From NCBI GenBank assembly GCA_022510425.1, contig JAFLTO010000012.1:1-64000 (forward strand): 64,000 nucleotides of DNA, given 5' to 3'. Below, piece by piece: positions 31,720 through 40,784 of the stretch (position 1 is its first letter; each line of letters opens with the position of its first letter). Origin of the DNA: Muribaculaceae bacterium. GTDB taxonomy: Bacteria; Bacteroidota; Bacteroidia; Bacteroidales; Muribaculaceae. Under the pieces are notes generated by a model. It searched no databases and was not told where the DNA came from. It saw nothing but the letters and a program-made list of their open reading frames with translations. The position numbers were made by a program, and so were the translations under genes.

Positions 31720-33006
31720 ATGGAGAAACTTTATCATTATCTGTGGAAAACGGGCATCCGTGGTAATGACTTCGTAGATGTAGACGGTCACCGGATTGAA
31801 GTGATCGACCCTGGCATCCATAACCAAGATTCGGGGCCTGACTTTTTCAATTCCAAGCTTAAAATCAACGGTATTGAATGGATAGGGAATGTGGAAATCC
31901 ATGAGAAGGCTTCGGATTGGTTCAGACACGGACACTCAACCGACCCTGCCTATGATAATGTTATCCTACATGTGGTGGCTGTTTCTGACAAAAGAGTGTC
32001 GCGCCATGACGGGAGCCTGATCCCACAGATAGAACTCACTTTTCCGGAGAAATTTTTCAACACCTACGCCAGCCTGGCGGAAGGAAAAGATTTCGTGAAA
32101 TGTGGCGCAATGCTACGTAATCTGCCGCAATTAAACAAGACTGACTGGCTTGAATCGTTGGCAATAGAAAGGATGCAACATAAAGCCTCGAAAGTGAGGG
32201 AGATTTTCGATTTAAACCAGGGCGACTGGGAACAGACGTGTTTTATCATGCTGGCAAGGGGGCTTGGATTCGGCCTCAACGGCGACCCATTTGAATTGTT
32301 GGCGAAATCTATACCATTAAAGATTCTTCATCACCACAGCGACAATCTATTCCAAATCGAGGCCCTTCTGTTCGGACAGGCCGGCATGCTGGATTCCTCA
32401 TTACATATTTTCGATGATTATTACCAGGGACTTTGCCGCGAATATTATTTCCTTGCGAGAAAATATGGATTGCGACCCTTATCACCGGGAATATGGAAAT
32501 ATTCCAGGACAAGGCCACAAAATTTTCCCCACAGAAGGATAGCATTTCTTGCATTTTCAGCTTATGGGGGATTTTCACTGTTCACTAAGATCTTGGAAGC
32601 TGCGAGCCAAATAGACAAACTTATGGAAACCTTTAGCTTGCGGGCCGAAGGATATTGGAAAAGTCATTATGCCTTCGACACTGAAACCGTAAACGCGCCT
32701 AGTGAACTTTCGAGGTCAAGCTGTAGACTTCTGATTATAAATGTGGGAGTGCCATTGATTTATTCGTATGCCGCATCTGTTGGTAGGCTGGAGCTTGGCG
32801 AGCAAGCAGTTGCACTTTTGCTACAGCTTCCTGCAGAAGTCAATTCGATAGTGAAACAATGGCAGAATCTGGGATTTGAAGCCCAAGATGCATCGCGAAG
32901 CCAGGCCTTAATACATCTTCGTAAGGAATATTGTGATAAAAACAAATGCATATATTGCCGTTTCGGCCACCATTTCCTGAGGAAATCGGCATTACGTGAG
33001 GAATGA
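31720..33006 (+). CDS. DUF2851 family protein
   Basis: 428-aa cytoplasmic protein of unknown function, widespread in Bacteroidota. Family features: LYHYLWKTG near the start, DPGIHNQDSGPDFFNSKLKI, GNVEIHEKASDWFRHGHS and a C-terminal cluster CDKNKCIYCRFG. The early part resembles a nuclease-like fold with DAGPDF-type acidic residues, but no activity is assured. I choose ATG 31720, after the heptad array, over upstream in-frame codons that lie within the terminator and the repeat. Confidence 0.88.
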   Translation: MEKLYHYLWKTGIRGNDFVDVDGHRIEVIDPGIHNQDSGPDFFNSKLKINGIEWIGNVEIHEKASDWFRHGHSTDPAYDNVILHVVAVSDKRVSRHDGSLIPQIELTFPEKFFNTYASLAEGKDFVKCGAMLRNLPQLNKTDWLESLAIERMQHKASKVREIFDLNQGDWEQTCFIMLARGLGFGLNGDPFELLAKSIPLKILHHHSDNLFQIEALLFGQAGMLDSSLHIFDDYYQGLCREYYFLARKYGLRPLSPGIWKYSRTRPQNFPHRRIAFLAFSAYGGFSLFTKILEAASQIDKLMETFSLRAEGYWKSHYAFDTETVNAPSELSRSSCRLLIINVGVPLIYSYAASVGRLELGEQAVALLLQLPAEVNSIVKQWQNLGFEAQDASRSQALIHLRKEYCDKNKCIYCRFGHHFLRKSALREE

Positions 33007-33011
33007 GTATA

Positions 33012-33043
33012 TTTGTTTTTTTAGTGACAATTAAATAAATTTG
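33012..33043 (+). promoter_or_regulatory. consensus promoter of the rhamnose operon
   Basis: TTTG (33012-33015), 20 bases, TAAATTTG (33036-33043). Transcription start near 33048 gives a 20-base leader to rfbA. The -33 lies right after the DUF2851 stop codon. Confidence 0.85.
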
Positions 33044-33067
33044 AAGATTAAAAAAACATATAAGCAG

Positions 33068-33973
33068 ATGAAAGGAATAGTGCTTGCCGGAGGTTCAGGA
33101 ACCAGACTTTATCCGGTGACAAAAGGAGTCAGCAAACAATTGTTGCCGATTTATGACAAACCTATGGTCTACTACCCTATTTCTACCCTTATGTTAGCAG
33201 GAATCAGGGAGATACTTGTTATCTCGACTCCGCAGGATCTTCCGGCCTTCAAACGCCTCCTTGGTGATGGTAGCGATTTCGGCGTGACACTTTCTTATGC
33301 CGAGCAGGCAGTGCCCAATGGATTGGCACAGGCTTTTGTAATCGGCAAAGACTTCATCGGCGATGATTCAGTCTGTCTGGTGCTGGGAGATAATATTTTC
33401 CATGGTGCCAATTTCGCCCATGTGCTTAAAGAAGCGGTGGACGATGTGACTCAAAAATGTAAAGCCACAGTATTCGGTTATTGGGTAGACGATCCTGAAA
33501 GATACGGTGTGGCGGAATTTGATAAAGAGGGGAATTGTATCTCCATCGAGGAGAAACCTGCTCACCCGAAGAGCAATTATGCAGTGGTTGGATTATATTT
33601 CTATCCTAATCGAGTGGTGGATATAGCTTCCTCTATCCAACCTTCGGCACGAGGGGAATATGAAATCACTACTGTCAATCAGGAATTCCTAAACTCAGGC
33701 GACCTTTTGGTAAGAACACTTCCCAGAGGTTTCGCTTGGTTGGATACCGGAACTCATGATTCATTGGCAGAAGCATCTATTTACGTGGAAGTGCTTGAAA
33801 AACGACAAGGTTTGAAGATAGCTTGTCTTGAAGGCATCGCCTACCGTCAGGGTTGGATCAGCAAAGAGAAAATCGAAGAGGTGGCAAAACCTATGCTACA
33901 TAATCAGTACGGTAAGTATCTTATGAAAGTGGTGGACGAAATCGACAGAACAGCAAGACCTAATCTGGATTAA
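33068..33973 (+). CDS. rfbA: glucose-1-phosphate thymidylyltransferase
   Basis: 301-aa enzyme joining dTTP and glucose-1-phosphate to dTDP-glucose, first step of dTDP-L-rhamnose synthesis. Signature [11 protein letters not shown] with [12 protein letters not shown], then [24 protein letters not shown] and [20 protein letters not shown] start at ATG 33068 (MKGIVLAGG), the family's usual N-terminus; an upstream TTG start would overlap the -7 box. First gene of rfbA-rfbC-rfbD-rfbB, with heptad arrays between several of the genes. Confidence 0.97.
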   Translation: MKGIVLAGGSGTRLYPVTKGVSKQLLPIYDKPMVYYPISTLMLAGIREILVISTPQDLPAFKRLLGDGSDFGVTLSYAEQAVPNGLAQAFVIGKDFIGDDSVCLVLGDNIFHGANFAHVLKEAVDDVTQKCKATVFGYWVDDPERYGVAEFDKEGNCISIEEKPAHPKSNYAVVGLYFYPNRVVDIASSIQPSARGEYEITTVNQEFLNSGDLLVRTLPRGFAWLDTGTHDSLAEASIYVEVLEKRQGLKIACLEGIAYRQGWISKEKIEEVAKPMLHNQYGKYLMKVVDEIDRTARPNLD

Positions 33974-33980
33974 CATCACT

Positions 33981-34047
33981 CTTTATTCCATTATCTCTCT
34001 ATCTCTCATCCCTTAAATCCCATCCCTAAAAACTTATCTCTTATAAA
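33981..34047. repeat. heptad array between rfbA and rfbC
   Basis: Nine units fill the gap: CTTTATT, CCATTAT, CTCTCTA, TCTCTCA, TCCCTTA, AATCCCA, TCCCTAA, AAACTTA, TCTCTTA, then TAAA and the rfbC ATG at 34048. Confidence 0.9.
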
Positions 34048-34596
34048 ATGCAAGTCATTCCAACAAAAATTGAAGGAGTTTATATTGTAGAGCCAAGAGT
34101 TTTCAAAGATGCAAGAGGATATTTCTTTGAATCCTACTCTAAGCGAGAATTCGACCGGGAAATCGGGCCGGTGAATTTTGTTCAGGACAATGAATCATGC
34201 AGCACTAAGGGTGTAATTCGCGGTCTTCACTTCCAGCAACCACCTTACTCACAAGCTAAACTGGTGAGATGTGTGGTGGGAAAAGTACTTGACGTGGCAG
34301 TAGATCTTCGTAAAGGGTCGCCCACTTATGGGGAACATGTGGCGGTGGAACTTTCGGAAGAAAATCATCGTCAGTTTTTCATCCCCAAAGGCTTCGCACA
34401 TGGGTTTGAGGTGCTCTCTGATGTCGCAGTGTTCCAATATAAATGCGATGAATACTATCATCCGGAAGTGGATGGCGGTATCGATGCCTTTGATCCTCAA
34501 TTAGGGATAGAATGGCATACCAAGCTTGAGGATGCTGTTGTATCTGAGAAAGATACCAAGCATCCAAAAATATCCGAATTTGATTCTCCGTTTTAA
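34048..34596 (+). CDS. rfbC: dTDP-4-dehydrorhamnose 3,5-epimerase
   Basis: 182-aa cupin-fold epimerase, third step of the rhamnose pathway. Visible: DARGYFFESYSKREF, VRCVVGKVLDVAVDLRKGSPTYG, IRGLHFQ with the catalytic His, FFIPKGFAHGFEVLSD and YKCDEYYHPE with the Tyr. Length is usual for the family. Confidence 0.97.
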   Translation: MQVIPTKIEGVYIVEPRVFKDARGYFFESYSKREFDREIGPVNFVQDNESCSTKGVIRGLHFQQPPYSQAKLVRCVVGKVLDVAVDLRKGSPTYGEHVAVELSEENHRQFFIPKGFAHGFEVLSDVAVFQYKCDEYYHPEVDGGIDAFDPQLGIEWHTKLEDAVVSEKDTKHPKISEFDSPF

Positions 34597-34640
34597 TAGA
34601 AAAACTCTTGCCTCTTAGAGGGCTTGCATAAATATAATTG

Positions 34641-35507
34641 ATGGATAAATCTATAAATGTTTTGGTCACAGGGTCTAACGGACAGTTGGGACGCAGCATC
34701 AGAAAAGAAGCAGAAGGATCTGCAGATAATTACTTTTTTACAGATGTTCAAGAACTTGATATTACCAATCCGGAGGCAGTTAGAGCTTTTGTAAACGATA
34801 ATAATATCGATGTGATCGTGAATTGCGCAGCCTACACTAATGTGGATGCTGCGGAAGATCATGAAGACTTGGCAATGAAAATCAATGGAGAGGCTCCCGG
34901 TGTTCTGGCACGAGCTGCCAAGGAAAAAAACGGAAGCCTCATTCATATATCAACCGACTATGTATTCGGCGGTTCTGGCAAAAACGAACCCTTGAACGAG
35001 GATCAGTCACCTTCACCTACAGGAGCATACGGAAGAACAAAACTCCGGGGCGAGGAAGAAATCACCAAATCGGGAGCCTCGGCTGTGATTTTGAGGACAG
35101 CCTGGCTGTATTCCGACTATGGCAATAATTTCGTAGAAAAAATCATTTCATTATTGAAGAACAGAGATTCAATCAAGGTGGTGTTTGACCAATGTGGCAC
35201 TCCCACTTATGCCACCGATTTGGCCAAAGCGATTGTTGACATGATCACTGAAAGAAAAATCAAAGGAAATGAAGGAATCTACCACTTCTCAAACGAAGGT
35301 GTCTGTTCCTGGTATGATTTCGCTCATGCAGCTGTTGCGCTCGTGGGTATGAATAATAAAGAGGTTCTACCATGCCATTCTTCGGAATTCCCTTCAAAGG
35401 TAGTGAGACCACCCTACTCAGTGCTTGACAAAACAAAATACAAGGAGACATTCGGGAAGAAAATTCCCCATTGGCACGAGTCACTTTCCCGTTGCCTTAA
35501 TTCCTAA
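34641..35507 (+). CDS. rfbD: dTDP-4-dehydrorhamnose reductase
   Basis: 288-aa short-chain dehydrogenase performing the last, NAD(P)H-dependent step to dTDP-L-rhamnose. NAD site VTGSNGQLGRS, STDYVFGG, catalytic YGRTK, then LRTAWLYSDYGNNFV. Start at ATG 34641 (MDKSINVLV); an extra upstream TTG is less likely. The stop codon TAA is itself part of the first unit of the following heptad array. Confidence 0.97.
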   Translation: MDKSINVLVTGSNGQLGRSIRKEAEGSADNYFFTDVQELDITNPEAVRAFVNDNNIDVIVNCAAYTNVDAAEDHEDLAMKINGEAPGVLARAAKEKNGSLIHISTDYVFGGSGKNEPLNEDQSPSPTGAYGRTKLRGEEEITKSGASAVILRTAWLYSDYGNNFVEKIISLLKNRDSIKVVFDQCGTPTYATDLAKAIVDMITERKIKGNEGIYHFSNEGVCSWYDFAHAAVALVGMNNKEVLPCHSSEFPSKVVRPPYSVLDKTKYKETFGKKIPHWHESLSRCLNS

Positions 35508-35541
35508 CCCCTTATCCTTTAATCTCATATCTCTTAACTTT
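35501..35541. repeat. heptad array between rfbD and rfbB
   Basis: TTCCTAA, CCCCTTA, TCCTTTA, ATCTCAT, ATCTCTT, AACTTT, then ATG 35542. The array spans from the rfbD stop codon to the rfbB start codon with nothing else in the gap. Confidence 0.9.
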
Positions 35542-36684
35542 ATGGCTCAATCACCCCAAAATATAATGATAACCGGTGGTGCCGGTTTTATCGGATCTCA
35601 CGTAGTGCGTCTATTCGTAAACAAATATCCCGAATGCAAGATAGTTAATGTAGATAAATTGACTTATGCGGGGAATCTCAATAATCTCAAAGACATAGAG
35701 AAAAAACCGAATTATAAATTTGTCAGGGCCGATATCGCCGATCTCGACAAGATGAGGGAAATTATCAGAGAAAACGATATCACAGGCATTATTCATTTAG
35801 CTGCCGAAAGCCATGTGGATAGAAGTATCAAGGATCCCTTCACCTTTGCAAGAACTAATGTGATGGGCACTTTGGCCCTTCTTCAGGCAGCCAAAGAATA
35901 TTGGGATACTTTCGCCGACAAATATGAAGGTAAACTTTTTTATCACATATCCACCGACGAAGTATACGGAGCATTGGAAATCACAAATCCCGAGGGTGTG
36001 AAGGCTCCTTTTACCACCAAGGCCTCTGCCGACGATCATATGGCTTTCGGAGTGGAATTCTTCACCGAAACTAACAAATATGATCCCCACTCTCCTTATT
36101 CAGCTTCCAAAGCTTCTTCCGACCATTTCGTGAGGGCTTATCATGATACATACGGGCTTCCTACGATTGTCACAAATTGTTCCAATAATTACGGCCCTTA
36201 TCAGTTTCCGGAAAAACTTATACCTCTCTTCATAAACAATATTTTGCAAGGAAGAAACCTCCCCGTTTATGGAAAAGGAGAGAACGTGCGCGACTGGTTA
36301 TTTGTAGAGGATCACGCACGCGCCATCGACTTGATATTCCATGAAGGAAATCCTGGCGATACCTACAACATCGGCGGATTCAATGAATGGAAAAACATTG
36401 AGCTTATCAAAGTGTTGATTAAGACAGTAGACAGGCTCACCGGCAAGCCTCAAGGAACAAGCGACCATCTTATTACGTACGTCACCGACCGTCTTGGCCA
36501 TGATATGCGTTATGCCATCGATAGCCGCAAACTCCAGCAGGAACTTGGCTGGGAACCAAGCCTCCAATTCGAAGAAGGCATTGAAAAAACCGTAAAATGG
36601 TATCTCGACAACAAAGACTGGGTAGACAATGTCACCAGCGGCGACTATGAAAACTACTACGACAAAATGTATACCAACCGTTAA
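35542..36684 (+). CDS. rfbB: dTDP-glucose 4,6-dehydratase
   Basis: 380-aa NAD-dependent enzyme, second step of dTDP-rhamnose synthesis. NAD-binding GGAGFIGSHVV, STDEVYGAL with catalytic Asp/Glu, YSASKASSDHFVRAYHDTYG with Tyr and Lys, and RDWLFVEDHARAID. I start at ATG 35542 (MAQSPQNIMITGG), after the heptad array; the longer frame overlaps rfbD. Last of the operon here. It converges on sufS with a 72-base gap in which no clear terminator hairpin is seen. Confidence 0.97.
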   Translation: MAQSPQNIMITGGAGFIGSHVVRLFVNKYPECKIVNVDKLTYAGNLNNLKDIEKKPNYKFVRADIADLDKMREIIRENDITGIIHLAAESHVDRSIKDPFTFARTNVMGTLALLQAAKEYWDTFADKYEGKLFYHISTDEVYGALEITNPEGVKAPFTTKASADDHMAFGVEFFTETNKYDPHSPYSASKASSDHFVRAYHDTYGLPTIVTNCSNNYGPYQFPEKLIPLFINNILQGRNLPVYGKGENVRDWLFVEDHARAIDLIFHEGNPGDTYNIGGFNEWKNIELIKVLIKTVDRLTGKPQGTSDHLITYVTDRLGHDMRYAIDSRKLQQELGWEPSLQFEEGIEKTVKWYLDNKDWVDNVTSGDYENYYDKMYTNR

Positions 36685-36756
36685 AAAATTTCCTATGACA
36701 CCGAAGAAGGTCACCAAGATAAGTAACCATATGGAGTTATCAAAACCCTTATGTTT

Positions 36757-37971
36757 TTATGTGAGGATTGCAGCTGCGCGGCTGACGGCTGAGATGAGGG
36801 TATCGGCTTCACGGATTGTGTTGTAGACGGCGAAGGAGGCCCTTACGGTGCCTGGTATCCCAAGCCTTTCCATCAAGGGCATGGCACAATGATGGCCTGT
36901 TCTCACCTCTACTCCCTGTTTGTCAAGAAGCATTCCAAGATCGTATGGATGAACATTATTAAGCAGAAACGATATCACAGGTCCTTTCTTGCTTGCTTCA
37001 CCATAAATCCGGATACCTTCGATTTCTCTGAGACCCTTCTCAGCATAACTACAAAGAGCCATTTCATGCTCCTCCATTTCCTTCACCCCTACCTCTTCCA
37101 TAAAGTCAATAGCCTTGGCGAATGCAGCAATCCCGATATAATCGGGAGTTCCCGCCTCAAATTTGAAAGGGAGATCGGCAAAGGTGGTATGAGCGAAAGT
37201 CACCACGGAAATCATCTCCCCTCCCCCTTGCCACGGAGGCATTTTTTCAAGCCGTTGCTTTTTACCGTAAAGCACCCCAATGCCTGAGGGTCCATACATC
37301 TTGTGGGCGGAGAAAACATAAAAATCACAGTCAAGATCCTGCACATCCACTTTCAAGTGTGGTGTTGCCTGTGCACCGTCAATCAATACGGCAACCCCTC
37401 TGCTCTTTGCATAGGCGGTCATTTCCTTTATAGGATTTATAGTGCCCAACACATTGCTTACATGGCAGAAGGAAGCCAGAACTGTTCTATCGGTAAATAA
37501 AGATTTATATTTCTCTAAGTCCAGTTCTCCTTTTTCGTCAATATCCACTACCTTCAAAACGATGCCCGTCCTGTCTCTGAGAAGTTGCCAGGGCACAATG
37601 TTGGCATGGTGCTCCATCACCGTGAGTATCACCTCATCTCCGGCTTTAAAAGAAGACCCAAAGGAATTCGCCACTAAATTTATTGATTCTGTGGCTCCTC
37701 GTGTGAAAACAATTTCCTCAATTGAGGAAGCATTGATGAATTCCCGGACTTTCTCCCTACATTCTTCCTGAAGATTGGTCATTTCCTGAGAAAGAGTATG
37801 TACGCCACGATGCACGTTGGCACGGGTTGTGGTGTAGATACGTTCTATCTCTCTCACCACCCTCAAGGGAGCCTGTGATGTAGCCGTGTTGTCAAGATAC
37901 ACCAACGGTTTCCCTGCAACACTTCTTTCAAGGATTGGGAATTGCTTTCGTATAATCTCAGTATCAATCAT
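36757..37971 (-). CDS. sufS: cysteine desulfurase SufS
   Basis: 404-aa PLP enzyme releasing sulfur from cysteine for Fe-S cluster assembly. The PLP Lys lies in VFSAHKMYGPSGIGVLYG and the catalytic Cys in RTGHHCAMPLM, both of the SufS type. TRGATESINLVANSF and MEHHANIVPWQ are also characteristic. Start at ATG 37971, overlapping the sufD stop as ATGA; this 4-base coupling is more credible than the TTG 12 bases upstream. Last gene of cvpA-sufC-sufD-sufS. Confidence 0.96.
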   Translation of the reverse strand: MIDTEIIRKQFPILERSVAGKPLVYLDNTATSQAPLRVVREIERIYTTTRANVHRGVHTLSQEMTNLQEECREKVREFINASSIEEIVFTRGATESINLVANSFGSSFKAGDEVILTVMEHHANIVPWQLLRDRTGIVLKVVDIDEKGELDLEKYKSLFTDRTVLASFCHVSNVLGTINPIKEMTAYAKSRGVAVLIDGAQATPHLKVDVQDLDCDFYVFSAHKMYGPSGIGVLYGKKQRLEKMPPWQGGGEMISVVTFAHTTFADLPFKFEAGTPDYIGIAAFAKAIDFMEEVGVKEMEEHEMALCSYAEKGLREIEGIRIYGEASKKGPVISFLLNNVHPYDLGMLLDKQGVEVRTGHHCAMPLMERLGIPGTVRASFAVYNTIREADTLISAVSRAAAILT

Positions 37972-39320
37972 TGGGGGAGGCAATGGTTTTTACAAGAAGA
38001 ACAGTTACGGCCTTCTCCGGCGAAACGTTTTTCAACCAAAGTGTGAAGTCTTAACCGGAAATCGTGCATATTTATCCTGTCGATAACATCAGCCATAAAA
38101 GCCTGCTTAAGCAGGAACCGGGCTTGATCTTCAGAGAGCCCGCGTGTGCGCATATAGAAAATCTGTTTCTCATCGAGTTGACCAATGGCCGAGCCATGAC
38201 TACATTTCACATCATCATCGTATATCTCGAGCGTTGGCTTGGAATAAACTCTCGCACCATCATTTCCTATTATGTTTCTGTTGTTTTGGAAAGCTTCGGT
38301 TTTGGAAGCACCCTTCCTCACCTTTATGAGGCCGGAAAAAGTTGCCACGGCTTTATCGTCGGCCACATATTTGAAAAGTTCATCGGTGTGGCAGCCCGGC
38401 AAAGTGTGCTCAACCACTGAGAAAGTGTCAATCTTCCTTTCTTTGTCCTCGATAGCCATACCGGAGAGGTGAAGAGAGCAATTTTCACCTGAAAAACCAC
38501 AATGGTATTCATTGCGGGACACACCGTTGTAAAGAGTTATACCTACAGCCGAAACCTTGCTATCCTTTGCTTGCATCACATATGCGGAAGCGAGTCTTGA
38601 AGTAAGTTCGGATGACTCTTCCATCTCGCATATTTCAACCGAAGCATTTTCGCCTACCGCTATTTCCGTAATGGTCAGATTCAAAAATTTTATACCTTCA
38701 GTCTGAGTATGATCGCATACAAGCAGTTTTATTTCAGAATCCTTTTCGGCGATAATCAGCAGGCGTCGTATAGCCATAAGAGGCAAACCGTTTTCCAGAA
38801 TCCCGACTATCTGTATAGGCTTGTCGGCTTTTACACCCTCCTTGGCCCACACCACGATCCCATCCTGGGAAAGGAGAGTGTTGAGAGCCACCAAAGGATT
38901 ACGTATATCGGCAATCTTGGCGTAGTATTTCTCAGCCAAGACAGGATAATCTAAACAGAATTGGCGTAGACTTCCCACATATAAACCCTCAGGAAGGGAT
39001 TTATACGATTCGCATGAGGCTGCATAGATGTCATTTCGGAAAAAGAAAAGCGAAGAGGTCATATTGGGCACACCGCATTGGAAAGGAGCCACGGAATTCA
39101 CATCTATATCCACACGTGCTAGATTCACTCCATAGTCGGGAGCCAGAATCTCCGAAAGATCCGTTGTTTCATAGTTTTCAGAACCTTTAGGCGGGAGTAC
39201 GGTATTTTTTAGTATTTCCAAAGCCTCGGGACGCTGCCTATTCATCACATCGCAACTACCCTTGTCTACAAGAGCTGAATGCTGAGTGTAAAGATCGATA
39301 TATTGTTGGAGCGAGTTCAT
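37968..39320 (-). CDS. sufD: Fe-S cluster assembly protein SufD, with Cys-rich tail
   Basis: 450-aa scaffold partner of SufB and SufC. The conserved beta-helix part is clear (NRNIIGNDGARVYSKPTLEIYDDDVKCSHGSAIGQLDEKQIFYMRTRGLSEDQAR, residues ~355-410, typical of SufD with KCSHG). The C-terminus ends NCSSCKNHCLPQ, four closely spaced elements (three Cys and one His) that could bind a metal; I do not know whether relatives share this tail. Translationally coupled to sufS. Confidence 0.94.
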   Translation of the reverse strand: MNSLQQYIDLYTQHSALVDKGSCDVMNRQRPEALEILKNTVLPPKGSENYETTDLSEILAPDYGVNLARVDIDVNSVAPFQCGVPNMTSSLFFFRNDIYAASCESYKSLPEGLYVGSLRQFCLDYPVLAEKYYAKIADIRNPLVALNTLLSQDGIVVWAKEGVKADKPIQIVGILENGLPLMAIRRLLIIAEKDSEIKLLVCDHTQTEGIKFLNLTITEIAVGENASVEICEMEESSELTSRLASAYVMQAKDSKVSAVGITLYNGVSRNEYHCGFSGENCSLHLSGMAIEDKERKIDTFSVVEHTLPGCHTDELFKYVADDKAVATFSGLIKVRKGASKTEAFQNNRNIIGNDGARVYSKPTLEIYDDDVKCSHGSAIGQLDEKQIFYMRTRGLSEDQARFLLKQAFMADVIDRINMHDFRLRLHTLVEKRFAGEGRNCSSCKNHCLPQ

Positions 39321-39332
39321 ACCATAATCTTT

Positions 39333-40088
39333 TTATTCTTCTTCGCTCTGTTTCTTGATCCAATCATAGCCTTTCTCTTCCAGTTCAAGAGCCAGTTCGG
39401 GACCTCCTGTCATTACGATTCTACCCTTATAGAGGATGTGTACGAAGTCAGGCTTGATATAATCGAGCAAACGTTGATAGTGAGTGATGACGATAGTGGC
39501 ATTGTTGTCAGATTTTAATTTATTCACACCATTGGCCACAATACGCAATGCATCGATATCGAGACCGGAATCGGTTTCATCAAGTATCGCCAATTTCGGT
39601 TGAAGCACCGCCATCTGGAAGATTTCATTGCGTTTTTTCTCACCACCGGAGAAACCTTCGTTCACTGAGCGGGAAGCCAAAGTGTTGTCAAGTTCCACCA
39701 CGGAACGTTTTTCCCTCATCATTTTCAAGAATTCGGAGGCACTCATGGGAGGTTCACCAAAATATTTTCTTTTGGCATTTATAGCCGCCCTCATAAAGTT
39801 TACCATCGACACCCCCGGAATCTCTACAGGGTATTGAAAACCTAAGAACACACCTTCATGGCTTCTGATTTCCGGAGGCAGGTCCAGAAGGGGTTTACCA
39901 CAGAATTCCACGTCACCGCCAAACACTTCATATGCGGGATTCCCGGCAAGCACCATGGAAAGAGTTGATTTCCCGGAACCATTAGGCCCCATGATAGCAT
40001 GCACCTCTCCGGCATTCACCTCGAGGTTTATTCCTTTCAATATCTCTTTGCCGTCTATTCCGGCTTTAAGGTCGTGTATCTTTAACAT
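39333..40088 (-). CDS. sufC: Fe-S cluster assembly ATPase SufC
   Basis: 251-aa ABC-type ATPase. Walker A GPNGSGKST, signature SGGEKKRNEI, Walker B LAILDETDSGLD. FLGFQYPVEIPGVS is diagnostic of SufC. It normally works in a SufB-SufC2-SufD complex, but no sufB lies beside it here: the upstream gene is cvpA, 24 bases away. Confidence 0.97.
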   Translation of the reverse strand: MLKIHDLKAGIDGKEILKGINLEVNAGEVHAIMGPNGSGKSTLSMVLAGNPAYEVFGGDVEFCGKPLLDLPPEIRSHEGVFLGFQYPVEIPGVSMVNFMRAAINAKRKYFGEPPMSASEFLKMMREKRSVVELDNTLASRSVNEGFSGGEKKRNEIFQMAVLQPKLAILDETDSGLDIDALRIVANGVNKLKSDNNATIVITHYQRLLDYIKPDFVHILYKGRIVMTGGPELALELEEKGYDWIKKQSEEE

Positions 40089-40112
40089 TTTTCAATATTT
40101 ATCCTTATGTTA

Positions 40113-40730
40113 TTATAACGCTTCTGGCTTTATTAAAGTTGTAGGGCAGCCGGAGAGTCCGGGATTACGATTGTAAGAGATTGTTTTGGCTTCCTTGAGC
40201 TGATGGAAATGGGCGAAATCTTCCCCACCATAGCAACCTAAAATTGCCGGGGTAAGAGCCATAACCGATGCTACGAGATTACCATCGTTGGCCCTCTCAT
40301 ATCGCAGGAGGCCACTTTCCGACTTGAAACATATTAGAATGTTAAGGAAGCACGATAACCACAGGAGATTTTTCAACAAGGAGAAAAAGGCCCCTAAAAG
40401 ACGGTTGAACATACCCACTTCAAAAATGGATAGTGCACCTTGCAGTATCCTGGAAAACAAAGCAAACACCCAGAAAACTATGGCATAAATTACCACACTG
40501 CACACTAAATTCACGGCAAACTCATTGAATTCGGGTTCCGGGGTGAATTGTTCCACCCAAAGGAAATAACCGTTCATACCGGGTGACAACACTCGAGCTG
40601 CAACTGACCCGAAAGCCATACCCAAAACCGACGATAATTGCATGGTTATACCTCTACGGAAACCGATGGCCAAAGACACTAAAGCCACCAGCAACACAAT
40701 TCCCAAGTAAAAAAGATTCAGGGTATCCAT
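40113..40730 (-). CDS. CvpA family membrane protein
   Basis: 205 aa from ATG 40730 (MDTLNLFYLG); a longer frame would cross the divergent promoter. Four or so membrane segments: ~5-25, ~33-50, ~68-95, ~105-130. GFRRGITMQLSSVLGMAFG and the second half FNRLLGAFFSLLKNLLWLSCFL fit the CvpA/colicin V production family, whose role is poorly known. First gene of the suf transcript, with a -7-like box TATTTTTG (minus, 40751-40758) just upstream. Confidence 0.85.
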   Translation of the reverse strand: MDTLNLFYLGIVLLVALVSLAIGFRRGITMQLSSVLGMAFGSVAARVLSPGMNGYFLWVEQFTPEPEFNEFAVNLVCSVVIYAIVFWVFALFSRILQGALSIFEVGMFNRLLGAFFSLLKNLLWLSCFLNILICFKSESGLLRYERANDGNLVASVMALTPAILGCYGGEDFAHFHQLKEAKTISYNRNPGLSGCPTTLIKPEAL

Positions 40731-40750
40731 ACAGGGCAAGGTTCCGAGAG

Positions 40751-40780
40751 CAAAAATAACGAAAATAATGATTATATTTG
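40751..40780. promoter_or_regulatory. divergent promoter region of cvpA and the GH25 gene
   Basis: Minus strand TATTTTTG (40751-40758) for cvpA; plus strand TATATTTG (40773-40780) for GH25, four bases before its ATG at 40785, so the GH25 mRNA is probably leaderless. Neither has a clear TTTG -33 box. Confidence 0.5.
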
Positions 40781-40784
40781 CAGT

